From Methanoculleus methanifontis (GTDB lineage: Archaea; Halobacteriota; Methanomicrobia; Methanomicrobiales; Methanoculleaceae), in the NCBI RefSeq assembly GCF_030464365.1, contig NZ_VCYI01000005.1, positions 1-64,000 of the forward strand: a DNA stretch of 64,000 bases. The letters are read 5' to 3'. Positions 8,541-15,986 of the stretch are shown piece by piece. The position numbers were made by a program, and so were the translations under genes. How positions within the stretch are numbered: the stretch's first letter is position 1; each line of letters opens with the position of its first letter. A model generated the notes under the pieces. The model was not told the origin of the DNA. It saw nothing but the letters and a program-made list of their open reading frames with translations, and searched no databases.

Positions 8541-9245
8541 CTAGCTCTCCTCCTCGTACTCCTTGCCGGAGGTCTCCTCGAACTCTTCCTCGAATACGTC
8601 TTCACCGACTTCTTCGGGCTCGACGGGTTCCGCCGGAACCTGCTTTGGTTCGGGTTCGAGGACATCGAAAGCATCTGGCAGCCGTGCATCCGGCGGGACG
8701 ATCTTGACCTGAACTCCGATGGTTCCGAGCTTCTTGACCGCAAGCGCGTAGCCCTTCTCGACGATCGTCTCACTGGGTTCGCCGCAGTGCTTGATGTAGC
8801 CCGCGGTGAACTTCTGCGTCCGTGACCGCGCGCCGGTCAGTTTCCCGGCGACGATGACCTCGCAACCGAGCGCACCGGACTCCATGATCCGGCGGATCGT
8901 GCTCGATCCGGCCTTCCGGAAGTACCAACCGCGCTCGAGAGCGTTTGCCAACCTCTCCGCCATGATCTGGGCGCTGAAGTTGGGGTTCTGGACCTGCTGG
9001 ACTTCCACCTGCGGGGACTCGATATCGTAGTCGGTGGCAAGGTCCTGCGTCAACTGGCGAACCTGCTTGCCGCCCTTCCCGATCACAATACCGGGCTTCT
9101 CCGCAAAGATCGTCACCTGGGTGCCGAGCGGCGTCCTGGCGATATCCATGCCGCCGTATCCTGCCCGCTTGAGTTCCTTCGTGAGGAACTTCTCGACGCG
9201 GACGTTGCGTACGCCGTCAGTGATAAACTTCTTCTCGATTGCCAT
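8541..9245 (-). CDS. rps3p: 30S ribosomal protein S3 (uS3)
   Basis: The 234-aa protein lines the mRNA entry channel. The KH-2 domain motif GIVIGKGGKQVRQL and the C-terminal S3 domain with ERGWYFRKAGSSTIRRIMESG are clear. An acidic tail (about the last 40 residues, rich in Glu) extends beyond the core, as in several Euryarchaeota. It overlaps the end of rpl22p by one base. Confidence 0.96.
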   Translation of the reverse strand: MAIEKKFITDGVRNVRVEKFLTKELKRAGYGGMDIARTPLGTQVTIFAEKPGIVIGKGGKQVRQLTQDLATDYDIESPQVEVQQVQNPNFSAQIMAERLANALERGWYFRKAGSSTIRRIMESGALGCEVIVAGKLTGARSRTQKFTAGYIKHCGEPSETIVEKGYALAVKKLGTIGVQVKIVPPDARLPDAFDVLEPEPKQVPAEPVEPEEVGEDVFEEEFEETSGKEYEEES

Positions 9246-9706
9246 TACGCCACCTCGGTCACGACGATCTCGATGTTCACGGTCTCCCTGCGCTTTGGAG
9301 TAGCGCGACCCATCGCACGCGGGAAGAACGCCCGGAGGCCACGGCCGGCGTTGGCTGCGGCGTGGTCGATCCGGAGATTTTCGACATCAAGGCCGATGTA
9401 TTCGGCGTTCTTCTCAACGGATTCAAGCAGTTTGAGGTAGGCCTCTGCCGCCTTGACCGGGTACCGGCCGGCGGGCCACTTCGAGAGCCCCCGCTTGTGA
9501 GCGACGTTCCGGTTGAACCGCTTGAAGGGGATGGCCTTCTTCAGTTCCACCACGTCGGCAAGGTATGCCTTTGCTTCGGTGGTAGTCATGTTCTTGATGA
9601 ACCTGGCAATCTCGATCGAGTGCTTGGGAGAGACGGGAAGTTCGTTCGCTTTTGCGCGAGCGACGTTCTCGCCCTCAATCCTTGCTGAATAACCTGTTCT
9701 TGCCAT
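9245..9706 (-). CDS. rpl22p: 50S ribosomal protein L22 (uL22)
   Basis: The 153-aa protein lines the exit tunnel. The archaeal long form shows [19 protein letters not shown] and the beta-hairpin tip region [16 protein letters not shown]. Starts at ATG 9712 and GTG 9715 would also be open; the ATG at 9706 ([12 protein letters not shown]) matches the usual family N-terminus. It is 5 nt after the rps19p stop. Confidence 0.94.
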   Translation of the reverse strand: MARTGYSARIEGENVARAKANELPVSPKHSIEIARFIKNMTTTEAKAYLADVVELKKAIPFKRFNRNVAHKRGLSKWPAGRYPVKAAEAYLKLLESVEKNAEYIGLDVENLRIDHAAANAGRGLRAFFPRAMGRATPKRRETVNIEIVVTEVA

Positions 9707-9711
9707 ATCCA

Positions 9712-10125
9712 TCACTTCAGCGGTACGTATTTACTCGACCGGGTTGCACCGATACCGGCGCTACCGTGAGCGATCCTCCTGCGGGTCAGTGCAAACTCCC
9801 CAAGATAGTGGAAGACCGCCTCGGGCTGGATCTCCACCTTCTGGAACTCCTTGCCGTTGTGGATCTCGATGGTTCTCCCCACCATCTCGGGCATGATGAT
9901 CATGTCGCGCAGGTGAGTGCGGATCTTCTCATCCCCGGACCTGAGATCGGCGAGGAGTTTCTCGTGCTCCCGGGAGAGGCCCCGGTCAAACTTCCTGCGT
10001 GCCCTTGCCGGCATGAGCGGCAGCAGCTCGGAGAGAGCCATCTGCTGCAGGTCCGCAACGGAGTAGCCGCGATAGGTGAACTCCTCGCGGCGCCGCGGCA
10101 TTCTCTTCTGTGTCTTCTTTGCCAT
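9712..10125 (-). CDS. rps19p: 30S ribosomal protein S19 (uS19)
   Basis: The 137-aa head protein includes the archaeal N-terminal region ([18 protein letters not shown]). The conserved core is [17 protein letters not shown] followed by [20 protein letters not shown]. It sits 10 nt downstream of rpl2p in the standard order. Confidence 0.96.
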   Translation of the reverse strand: MAKKTQKRMPRRREEFTYRGYSVADLQQMALSELLPLMPARARRKFDRGLSREHEKLLADLRSGDEKIRTHLRDMIIMPEMVGRTIEIHNGKEFQKVEIQPEAVFHYLGEFALTRRRIAHGSAGIGATRSSKYVPLK

Positions 10126-10135
10126 GCTTCACCCC

Positions 10136-10855
10136 TCACTTCTTCCACTTGCCGGTTCTCCGGGCGGCAACATTCCCGACCTTCCTCCCCGGGGACGTGC
10201 CACGGGCGACGGTCTTGGGGCGTCCGCAGTGCTGGTGTCCACCGCCACCGAACGGGTGGTCGATGACGTTCATGCAGACACCCTTGACGCGAGGCCATTT
10301 CTCGGCAGAGGACCTGACGTGGAAGTGCTTCTTTCCTGCCTTGACGAACGGTTTTTCGCCCCGTCCGCCGCCGGCAACGATACCAACGGTTGCCATGCAG
10401 GCACCGTTGAACCACTTGTTCTTGCCGCTCGGCATCCGAACGCCGACCCTGCCGTCGTCGGCCTTGCCGATGACGAGAGCCTGGACACCGCTCGAACGGA
10501 CGAATTTACCGCCGTCGTTGGGCTTGGCTTCGACGTTACAGACGTATGCGCCGACCGGGATCTCCCGGAGCGGCAGGGTGTTGCCGTTCTTCACCGCGCC
10601 CCCCGTGCCCCAGGAGACCGCATCCCCGACACCGAGCCCTTCGGTGGCGAGGACGTAGACCTTCTCGCCGCTCTCAAGTCTGGCGAGAGCGACCGGTGCG
10701 TGGCGGGCCGGGTCGTGCTCGATGTCGACGACGCTCCCGGAAACCAGGACGTCGGTCTTTCCTGCATGTCGCAGTGCTGCCTTATACCGGTGCGACGGTG
10801 CACGGTAGGTTGGGCCGCCTTTTCCACGGTTCTGTGCTATGATTCTGTGTCCCAT
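10136..10855 (-). CDS. rpl2p: 50S ribosomal protein L2 (uL2)
   Basis: This 239-aa protein is needed for subunit association and peptidyl transfer. The OB-fold and SH3-like domains are followed by the diagnostic C-terminal motif NVIDHPFGGGGHQHCGRPKT, which contains the histidine close to the peptidyl-transferase centre. The ATG at 10855 has AGGTGA 6 nt upstream; a GTG at 10861 lies within that signal. Confidence 0.96.
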   Translation of the reverse strand: MGHRIIAQNRGKGGPTYRAPSHRYKAALRHAGKTDVLVSGSVVDIEHDPARHAPVALARLESGEKVYVLATEGLGVGDAVSWGTGGAVKNGNTLPLREIPVGAYVCNVEAKPNDGGKFVRSSGVQALVIGKADDGRVGVRMPSGKNKWFNGACMATVGIVAGGGRGEKPFVKAGKKHFHVRSSAEKWPRVKGVCMNVIDHPFGGGGHQHCGRPKTVARGTSPGRKVGNVAARRTGKWKK

Positions 10856-10866
10856 CGTCACTCACC

Positions 10867-11115
10867 TTACATGATTCCCAGTCGGCTGAGAATCTCTTCA
10901 GCCGCCTTCTCGTCCGCAAACGTTACAATGGCCTTCTTCTCGCCCTTCATGGTCATCATCGTACGGACGTTGGCCACTTCCTGCTCGAAAGACGATTCCA
11001 GTTCGCGCTTGATGTCCTGCTTGGTGGCATTCCTCTGTACGATAAACTGGAGCTTGCTCTCGCCTTCGAGCATCATCGTTGCTTTTTCAGTAACGAACGG
11101 GTGTTTCAGTATCAT
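10867..11115 (-). CDS. rpl23p: 50S ribosomal protein L23 (uL23)
   Basis: The 82-aa protein borders the tunnel exit and docks SRP. It starts MILKHPFVTEKATMM and has the family core LQFIVQRNATKQDIKRELE. It overlaps the rpl4p stop by 4 nt and is followed 11 nt later by rpl2p. Confidence 0.96.
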   Translation of the reverse strand: MILKHPFVTEKATMMLEGESKLQFIVQRNATKQDIKRELESSFEQEVANVRTMMTMKGEKKAIVTFADEKAAEEILSRLGIM

Positions 11116-11861
11116 GAGAACTCCTCCAGTCTCTTGATTGCAGATTCCGTCCAGACCGTCAGGCGCCCAGCCTGCGTGCCGGGGGCCAGCAGCTCGGTGT
11201 TGAGCTGGCCGACCGTCACGGCGTCGACGCCCGCAAGGTTCCGGGCCGCCCGGAGCGGTTCGCCGCCGGTGACGATGAGAACGCTCTTGCGCTGCTTGTA
11301 GCGGCGGCCACGCATGGTGCCCCGCCCTGCACGGACCTTCCGGCTGCCCTTCGCCCGCTCGACGTCGGCATAGACACCAAGCGCGGTGAGCGCCGTGATG
11401 ACGTCGCCCGTACGGGTGATCCCCTCAAACTGGTCTTCGCAGACCAGCGGGAGGTCGCCCTCGAAGAGGTGCCCGCGTTCCCTGACGAGGTCAGGGTACG
11501 TGCTGGCGGCGACGGCGGACCGGAGAGCTTTGCGCTTCTCCTTTCTGTTGATCTCTTTGACGAGGATCTTCTCGACCTTCGGGGGGTGCGCTGCACGCCC
11601 GCCGGTTGCCTGCGGAACCCTGGCCACCTTGCTGCCGTTCTTCAGGCGGGGAACCTGGGCGACACCGCGGCCGCTGCCCCAGGACTCTGCCGAGGTCCGC
11701 ATGCCCGCGTAGGGGTTTGTCCCGTGCGGCTGGAACCGGGTGCTCTGGAGCGCGAGGACTGCCCGCTTAATCAGGTCGGGTCTGTATTCTTCTTTAAAGA
11801 TCTCCGGGAGATCGATCTCGTGGGCGATCTCGCCCGTCAGTGTTCGAACCTGTGCCTTCAT
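11112..11861 (-). CDS. rpl4p: 50S ribosomal protein L4 (uL4)
   Basis: The 249-aa archaeal L4/L1e-type protein has the long tunnel-reaching loop (GSGRGVAQVPRLKNGSKVAR, positions about 62-81). Its C-terminal part includes GRGTMRGRRYKQRKSVLIV. It begins 6 nt after the rpl3p stop. Confidence 0.96.
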   Translation of the reverse strand: MKAQVRTLTGEIAHEIDLPEIFKEEYRPDLIKRAVLALQSTRFQPHGTNPYAGMRTSAESWGSGRGVAQVPRLKNGSKVARVPQATGGRAAHPPKVEKILVKEINRKEKRKALRSAVAASTYPDLVRERGHLFEGDLPLVCEDQFEGITRTGDVITALTALGVYADVERAKGSRKVRAGRGTMRGRRYKQRKSVLIVTGGEPLRAARNLAGVDAVTVGQLNTELLAPGTQAGRLTVWTESAIKRLEEFS

Positions 11862-11867
11862 CGCTGC

Positions 11868-12881
11868 TCACCCCTGCTGGCTCTGCACGCTGACGAAGTT
11901 GATCGTCGGCGTGCGGGCGGTGTGTTCTCCCTGCCGTATCGCGGACCGTATCCGGACCAGCCGCTTGTTCGGTCCCGGGACGGAACCCTTGATCAGCACG
12001 TAGGGGCCGCGCACAAGGCCGTAGTGCAGGAATCCGCCTGCCGGCGTTATCTCGTCGCCGTCAGTGCCGACCCTTAAGATCCGCTTGTTGAACTCGGTGC
12101 GCTGCTGGTAACCCATCTGGCCTGACTGCGGGACCTGCCACCTGACGTGGTGCGGGTGCCAGGGACCGAGGTTGCCGATGTGGCGCTTCTTGCCGCCGCG
12201 GGAGTGTTTCCGCTTCCGGACCTGAACACCCCACCGCTTGACGGGGCCTTCCGTGCCTTTGCCGGTGGTGACGGCGGTCACGTCGACGTACTCGCCGACC
12301 TCGAGGTTCCCGGAGATCATGATCTCTTTGCCAAGAATCTCGCTGGCATAGGCGATCTGTTCGTCGAGGCTTCCGCCGGCGATCCGCATTTCCATCAGGT
12401 CGGGGACCTTCTTCGGGACGCCGGTGAGTTCCATGGGCCGGGTGTAGGCCAGAGCGTAGAGTTCCGAGACCTTGCCTTCGCCGACGGCGGCCTTGACGGC
12501 TTCGAGGGCGGCGGCGGTATCGTGGTTCTTCGGGACGTTGATCCGGCGGGACAACTCCTCATCGAGATCGGTCGTCCACGCTTCGGTCAGCGCGTGCTTT
12601 CCGTAGGTGTCTTCACCGTATGCGCGCACGCCGGCCACCCGCATGGGCGGGACTTCAACCACGGTCACCGGCACCATCACGTCCTTGCCTTCGGTGGGGC
12701 TGCTCTTGTGGTCATCGACCATGATGACGTGGGTCATTCCCACCTTGTACCCTGCAAACCCCTGCACGGCCGGGGATCCCGTATACTCCGGCCATGAGCC
12801 GTAGCGGGGAACCGGGCTTTTTGCCCGCTTTCTCGGGCTGTACGCGAGGGATCCTCTGCGTGGTCTGTGTAAATTCGCCAT
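11868..12881 (-). CDS. rpl3p: 50S ribosomal protein L3 (uL3)
   Basis: The first gene of the ribosomal operon encodes a 337-aa archaeal-type L3 that reaches to the peptidyl-transferase centre. It begins [20 protein letters not shown] and contains [17 protein letters not shown] and the W-loop region [20 protein letters not shown] gene-poor stretch of about 800 nt with several hairpins lies upstream. Confidence 0.96.
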   Translation of the reverse strand: MANLHRPRRGSLAYSPRKRAKSPVPRYGSWPEYTGSPAVQGFAGYKVGMTHVIMVDDHKSSPTEGKDVMVPVTVVEVPPMRVAGVRAYGEDTYGKHALTEAWTTDLDEELSRRINVPKNHDTAAALEAVKAAVGEGKVSELYALAYTRPMELTGVPKKVPDLMEMRIAGGSLDEQIAYASEILGKEIMISGNLEVGEYVDVTAVTTGKGTEGPVKRWGVQVRKRKHSRGGKKRHIGNLGPWHPHHVRWQVPQSGQMGYQQRTEFNKRILRVGTDGDEITPAGGFLHYGLVRGPYVLIKGSVPGPNKRLVRIRSAIRQGEHTARTPTINFVSVQSQQG

Positions 12882-12960
12882 TTTTCAATCAACCCTTCAT
12901 GCGTTATAGCGTGCGGCACCGACTGCAGGCTCACTGCAGTGCGATGCGTGCGCCGGGCAG

Positions 12961-13320
12961 CCGTGCCGGACGGACCGGCACGGAACCCCTCTGGCGAACC
13001 CGGATGGGGCGGGATATCGAACGCCACGCCATTGTCGGCGTGGCGTATGGGAAACAGTTGATGGAGGCAGCGGGAACGTGAAGTCACAGGGACGTTCGTC
13101 TCCGTGCGCCTCGATCGCTCTCTCTGCTGCCGTCCCGGTGTGCACCGGGTGCATTCCAGTCGTCGCCAATAGATCCTGACACTTCGACGCTCCCGGGAAC
13201 ACTCTTCCCGGAACCGGGCGCGCTGCACTGGCGTTGGCCCAGCGTCTCGATCAGATCCAGCCTGTCATCCCGTTGTGACGAGCACAACTCCATATCGACA
13301 TCGGCCCTCCGTGAGGAGGG
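12961..13320. other. hairpin-rich segment upstream of the ribosomal operon
   Basis: Five perfect inverted repeats lie in 360 nt with no convincing gene: 12961-12983 (9-bp stem), 13022-13045 (9-bp), 13134-13149 (6-bp), 13193-13211 (7-bp) and 13305-13320 (6-bp). If transcription of the operon begins at the TATA element near 13492, these sit in the rpl3p leader. They could be regulatory leader structures, an unrecognised small RNA or intergenic repeats. I looked for SRP RNA and RNase P RNA signatures and saw none. Confidence 0.5.
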
Positions 13321-13491
13321 TTCGACCTTCGCTTTGTCTGGTACCTCCTGCACTCTCCGCCGCGAGTCCTCGATCCACATAGGTGCGATATGAGAACCCA
13401 TTCCGGGAATCAGAGGCGCGTGAGGCGCTTGATCTCCCCCGGATCCGGGCGGAATCGTGCAGAGCGGTTTCTTAAACATTACTTAAAATGG

Positions 13492-13499
13492 GATATAAA
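13492..13499 (-). promoter_or_regulatory. TATA-like element, possible promoter of the ribosomal operon
   Basis: The minus-strand octamer TTTATATC fits the archaeal TATA consensus and is the best match upstream of rpl3p. It would start transcription near 13466, giving a leader of about 585 nt. A weaker TATA-like sequence lies only about 30 nt before rpl3p, so this assignment is uncertain. Confidence 0.35.
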
Positions 13500-13593
13500 C
13501 CTTGTTATCGGATCTTTCGGGATTTTGCGCAAAGCGCTTCACCGCTGCAGGCACGGTATCGGTTCACCGGGCTGAACAGCAGGGGAGGGATGA

Positions 13594-13728
13594 ATGAAGG
13601 GCTGCAATGACTGCGTTTCCGGTGCATGGCACGAGGCATGCTCCCACGGGTCCCCTGCTCCTGCACGGAACCCGTGTGCGCGCCCGCTAACCCCTATCAT
13701 CCGAAGTAGAGATCGCCGTCTTTGTTGA
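13594..13728 (+). CDS. possible 44-aa cysteine-rich small protein
   Basis: An ATG with GGAGG 5 nt upstream opens a 44-codon frame. The N-terminus is MKGCNDCVSGAWHEACSHG, with four cysteines in the first 20 residues (C4, C7, C16 and one more after residue 25). The last 32 nt overlap the 3' end of tfx on the other strand. The family is unknown to me. The good ribosome site and cysteine spacing are the only support, so this may be a chance frame. Confidence 0.25.
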   Translation: MKGCNDCVSGAWHEACSHGSPAPARNPCARPLTPIIRSRDRRLC

Positions 13729-14101
13729 TGTAGATCTCAACGTCCTCGCGGACCTGCCGCCCCCTGAACCGCTCGGGATTTGCATCCCGAAGCCTGTTTA
13801 TCAGCGAGATTGTGTCGTATTTGACCTTCAACCCCTGTTTCTCCGCTTCGGTATAGATGTACTCCGGTGCCTTGAGCAGGTCGAGGCCGCTTTTCAGCGT
13901 GCAGAGATGCACGGCGTCGAGAGTATAGAGGAATTCAAGCGTTTCACGTGCACGCGAGATGTTCTCAAGAGCAGCTTTTTCGATAGTGCAGACGTTGGCT
14001 TTTGAGGTATGGATGATCTCCGCAATCTGCTGTTGCGTCAACCCTTTCTTCCGGTAGCGCAGCACTTCCTTCTGGCGATCGGTGAGCAGACCTTGTTTCA
14101 T
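13697..14101 (-). CDS. tfx: Tfx family DNA-binding transcriptional regulator
   Basis: The 134-aa protein has an N-terminal helix-turn-helix ([20 protein letters not shown] through [13 protein letters not shown], about residues 5-45) and the C-terminal Tfx domain ending [13 protein letters not shown]. The founding member in Methanothermobacter binds the promoter region of the fmdECB molybdenum formylmethanofuran dehydrogenase operon. Here the gene is divergent from mtd, so control of mtd or of itself is a reasonable guess. A TATA element sits 26 nt before the ATG, indicating a leaderless mRNA. Confidence 0.9.
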   Translation of the reverse strand: MKQGLLTDRQKEVLRYRKKGLTQQQIAEIIHTSKANVCTIEKAALENISRARETLEFLYTLDAVHLCTLKSGLDLLKAPEYIYTEAEKQGLKVKYDTISLINRLRDANPERFRGRQVREDVEIYINKDGDLYFG

Positions 14102-14122
14102 CAATTATATATGGACGGTGTA

Positions 14123-14130
14123 AATTTAAA
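14123..14130 (-). promoter_or_regulatory. TATA box of tfx
   Basis: TTTAAATT on the minus strand is centred about 26 nt upstream of the tfx ATG (14101). Transcription should therefore begin at or next to the start codon. Confidence 0.6.
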
Positions 14131-14186
14131 CACTTTCCCTTAACCCATCCCGTCATTGGACGGGGTTTTCGGGCCATTTCAAAACG

Positions 14187-14232
14187 TTTATATGAGAACT
14201 TGGTGATACTATCGTGTTCTCAAATTTTGAGA
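14187..14232 (+). promoter_or_regulatory. mtd promoter and overlapping palindrome
   Basis: TTTATATG at 14187-14194, preceded by the purine-rich AAAACG, is a strong TATA box with a predicted start near 14216. A 15-bp perfect palindrome, TCTCAAATTTTGAGA (14218-14232), begins right at that start and abuts the ribosome site. It could be an operator or an mRNA hairpin that masks initiation. Confidence 0.6.
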
Positions 14233-14241
14233 GGTGTTAAA

Positions 14242-15084
14242 GTGGTTGTAAAAGTTGGAATTGCGAAACTGGGAAATATTGCCAGTGGTGTAATGGGTGA
14301 ACTTCTTCTGGATGAGCGCGCCGACCGTGAGGACATGATCACCTTCATGGCGACCTCCGGTACGAAGCTGCAGCCTGAGGATATCGACCGTGTGGTCAGC
14401 AATATGAAGGCATGGGGCCCGGACTTCTGTATCGTCGTTTCCCCGAACGGCGTTCTCCCCGGACCCACCCAGGCCCGTGAAGACCTCGCAGCGGCCGGGA
14501 TTCCCTGCATCGTCATCACCGACGATGTCACCACCAAGAAGGAGCAGTTCGAAGCGCTCAAGGCGAGCAACTTCGGCTACATCATCATGAAGGCCGACGC
14601 CATGATCGGCGCCCGCCGTGAGTTCCTCGACCCCATCGAGATGGCGGACTACAATGGAAACCTCGTCAAGGTGCTCGCCATCACCGGCGCGTTCCGCAAG
14701 ATGCAGATGGAGCTCGACAAGGTTATCGACCAGGTGAAGGCAGGCAAGAAGGGCGCGGACCTCGCGCTGCCAAAGGTCGTCATGACCTCCGACAAGGCGG
14801 TCGACGGCGAGTTCAGCAACCCCTACGCGCTCGCAAAGGCCCGCGCGGCCTACGAGATCGCGCAGTCGGTCGCGGGCGTCAACGTCAAGGGCTGCTTCAT
14901 GACGAAGGAGTGGGAGAAGTACATCCCGATCGTCTCGAGCGCCCACGAGATGATGCGCCAGGCCATGATCCTCTGCGAGGAAGCACGCGACCTCGAGAAG
15001 GGCGCGGACGGCGTCATCCGCAAGCCGCACAAGAAGACCGGCGAGATCGTCTCGAAGACCGCCCTCATCAGCAAGCCCGAGTAA
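14242..15084 (+). CDS. mtd: F420-dependent methylenetetrahydromethanopterin dehydrogenase
   Basis: Mtd reduces methenyl-H4MPT to methylene-H4MPT with F420H2 in the CO2-reducing methanogenic pathway, in the cytoplasm. The 280-aa product has the family N-terminus [20 protein letters not shown] and the conserved [18 protein letters not shown] region (about residues 62-79). Translation starts at the GTG at 14242, with GAGGTG 5 nt upstream; the open frame to 14200 is not coding. It is monocistronic, with its own strong promoter and a T-run after the stop. The regulator gene tfx is divergent. Confidence 0.97.
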   Translation: MVVKVGIAKLGNIASGVMGELLLDERADREDMITFMATSGTKLQPEDIDRVVSNMKAWGPDFCIVVSPNGVLPGPTQAREDLAAAGIPCIVITDDVTTKKEQFEALKASNFGYIIMKADAMIGARREFLDPIEMADYNGNLVKVLAITGAFRKMQMELDKVIDQVKAGKKGADLALPKVVMTSDKAVDGEFSNPYALAKARAAYEIAQSVAGVNVKGCFMTKEWEKYIPIVSSAHEMMRQAMILCEEARDLEKGADGVIRKPHKKTGEIVSKTALISKPE

Positions 15085-15085
15085 T

Positions 15086-15110
15086 CTCGGCACCACTTCT
15101 TTTTTCCGAG
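15086..15110 (+). terminator. U-rich terminator of mtd
   Basis: A T6 run (15100-15105) follows the mtd stop by about 15 nt, framed by CTCGG at 15086 and CCGAG at 15106, which can pair. This fits an archaeal U-tract terminator. Confidence 0.55.
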
Positions 15111-15280
15111 TTTGTAGAGTGCGTTACCCGGTAGAGGGTATGCCGTCTGTCTTCGCCGGGGAGCGGGCGAGATCGTGGTCTTCAGGGATTATCTCGATAT
15201 AGGTGCCTCACATAAAGTGCGACGGGTCAAAAGGCTGGAGCATGAGCACCGCTATGTGCGAGTCACGACGGTTCGGAGCG

Positions 15281-15369
15281 CGATGGTTCGTAACGCGATG
15301 GTTCGTAACGCGATGGTTCGTAAGAACCGGAGCGTGAGCGCCGTCAGGTGCGAAGAACCGGAGCGTGAG
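15281..15369. repeat. short direct repeats downstream of mtd
   Basis: A 15-bp unit, CGATGGTTCGTAACG, occurs three times in tandem (15281-15325, the last one imperfect). A 17-bp repeat, AAGAACCGGAGCGTGAG, occurs at 15322 and 15353, with a small GCGCC/GGTGC hairpin between them. No gene is supported here on either strand. Confidence 0.85.
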
Positions 15370-15460
15370 AAACCCGAAGGGTTTCGAGTGCTGGCAACAA
15401 CACAACTGAAATAAAGAAAGAACCCCGTGCAGTGGGCCGTGGGACTATCGCCATAGGGGG

Positions 15461-15601
15461 GAACGACTGCCGGGACGGCAGGAGTTCGAGCACCGAAGGT
15501 GCGAGGCGCGAACGCAGTGAGCGTGAGCACCGTCAGGTGCGAGGAGGGGCTGACGGGGAGTGCGACGTTCCGCAGGAACGGAGCTCGACCACCGTCAGGT
15601 G
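15461..15601 (+). repeat. mini-hairpin array, module copy A
   Basis: Copy A (15461-15506) begins GAACGACTGC and holds two perfect hairpins: CTGCCG-GGA-CGGCAG, then GCACC-GAA-GGTGC. Three further hairpins follow: GCACC-GTCA-GGTGC near 15528, CGTTCC-GCA-GGAACG at 15566 and CCACC-GTCA-GGTGG near 15589. The stems differ but remain paired. Related copies are at 15685-15730 (inverted) and 17537-17584. The block from 15111 to 15980 has no credible gene. Confidence 0.8.
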
Positions 15602-15684
15602 GGGAGGGGGGGGTCTCCCCCCTCCCCTGTCTCCACCTCATAAGAGATATCTAACCCCCACCCCGCCCGGCCTCCGGCCTCCTC

Positions 15685-15730
15685 CTCCGCACCTTCGGTG
15701 CTCAAACTCCTGCTGTTCCAGCAGTCGTTC
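15685..15730 (-). repeat. mini-hairpin module copy B, inverted
   Basis: Read on the minus strand from 15730, the sequence begins GAACGACTGC and holds CTGCTG-GAA-CAGCAG followed by GCACC-GAA-GGTGC. Compared with copy A, the first stem has changed on both sides so that pairing is kept. Copies A and B form a large inverted repeat about 180 nt apart. Confidence 0.8.
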
Positions 15731-15981
15731 CCCGCCCCTTGGGGCGGGGGCAGTCATGGCGATATCCGGTGGAAAGCCGTGCCCCAGAGTACCCCTGGGT
15801 TGTGACCAGTTGGAGCAGACGAGTGGAGTTCAACAAGACCGAGGGGTAGCCTTACGCCAAAAACTCCATTTTCTGCAGGGTGCGGCAGTTCGTTCCATGG
15901 CCGACCGGAGGATGCGGCGGATAGAATATCCAGAACTTGAGTAATACCAGGTACGAACTCATCGCCCAGTAACTGCCACAT
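15731..15981 (-). other. GC hairpin with possible transposon-end remnant
   Basis: A perfect 8-bp hairpin (15731-15748, CCCGCCCC-TT-GGGGCGGG) resembles the right-end hairpin of IS605/TnpB elements. On the minus strand an open frame runs from 15981 to a stop at 15754, just before it. I recognise no transposase motif in that frame, so the link to an insertion sequence is only a suspicion. Confidence 0.2.
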
Positions 15982-15986
15982 TCCAC

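Noticed and set aside
13084-13479. 131-codon minus frame in the rpl3p upstream spacer
   Set aside because: Its ATG lies upstream of the predicted transcript start, it has no ribosome site, and the sequence resembles no protein family.
12882-13696. Search for SRP RNA or RNase P RNA in the spacer
   Set aside because: The conserved SRP helix 8 and RNase P core sequences were not found on either strand.
15281-15325. Possible CRISPR-like repeats
   Set aside because: The units are contiguous 15-mers with no spacers and no cas genes are in the window.
15432-15944. Plus frame through the hairpin array (Arg/Glu/Ser-rich peptide)
   Set aside because: The peptide merely translates the small hairpins; there is no start signal and other frames are equally open.
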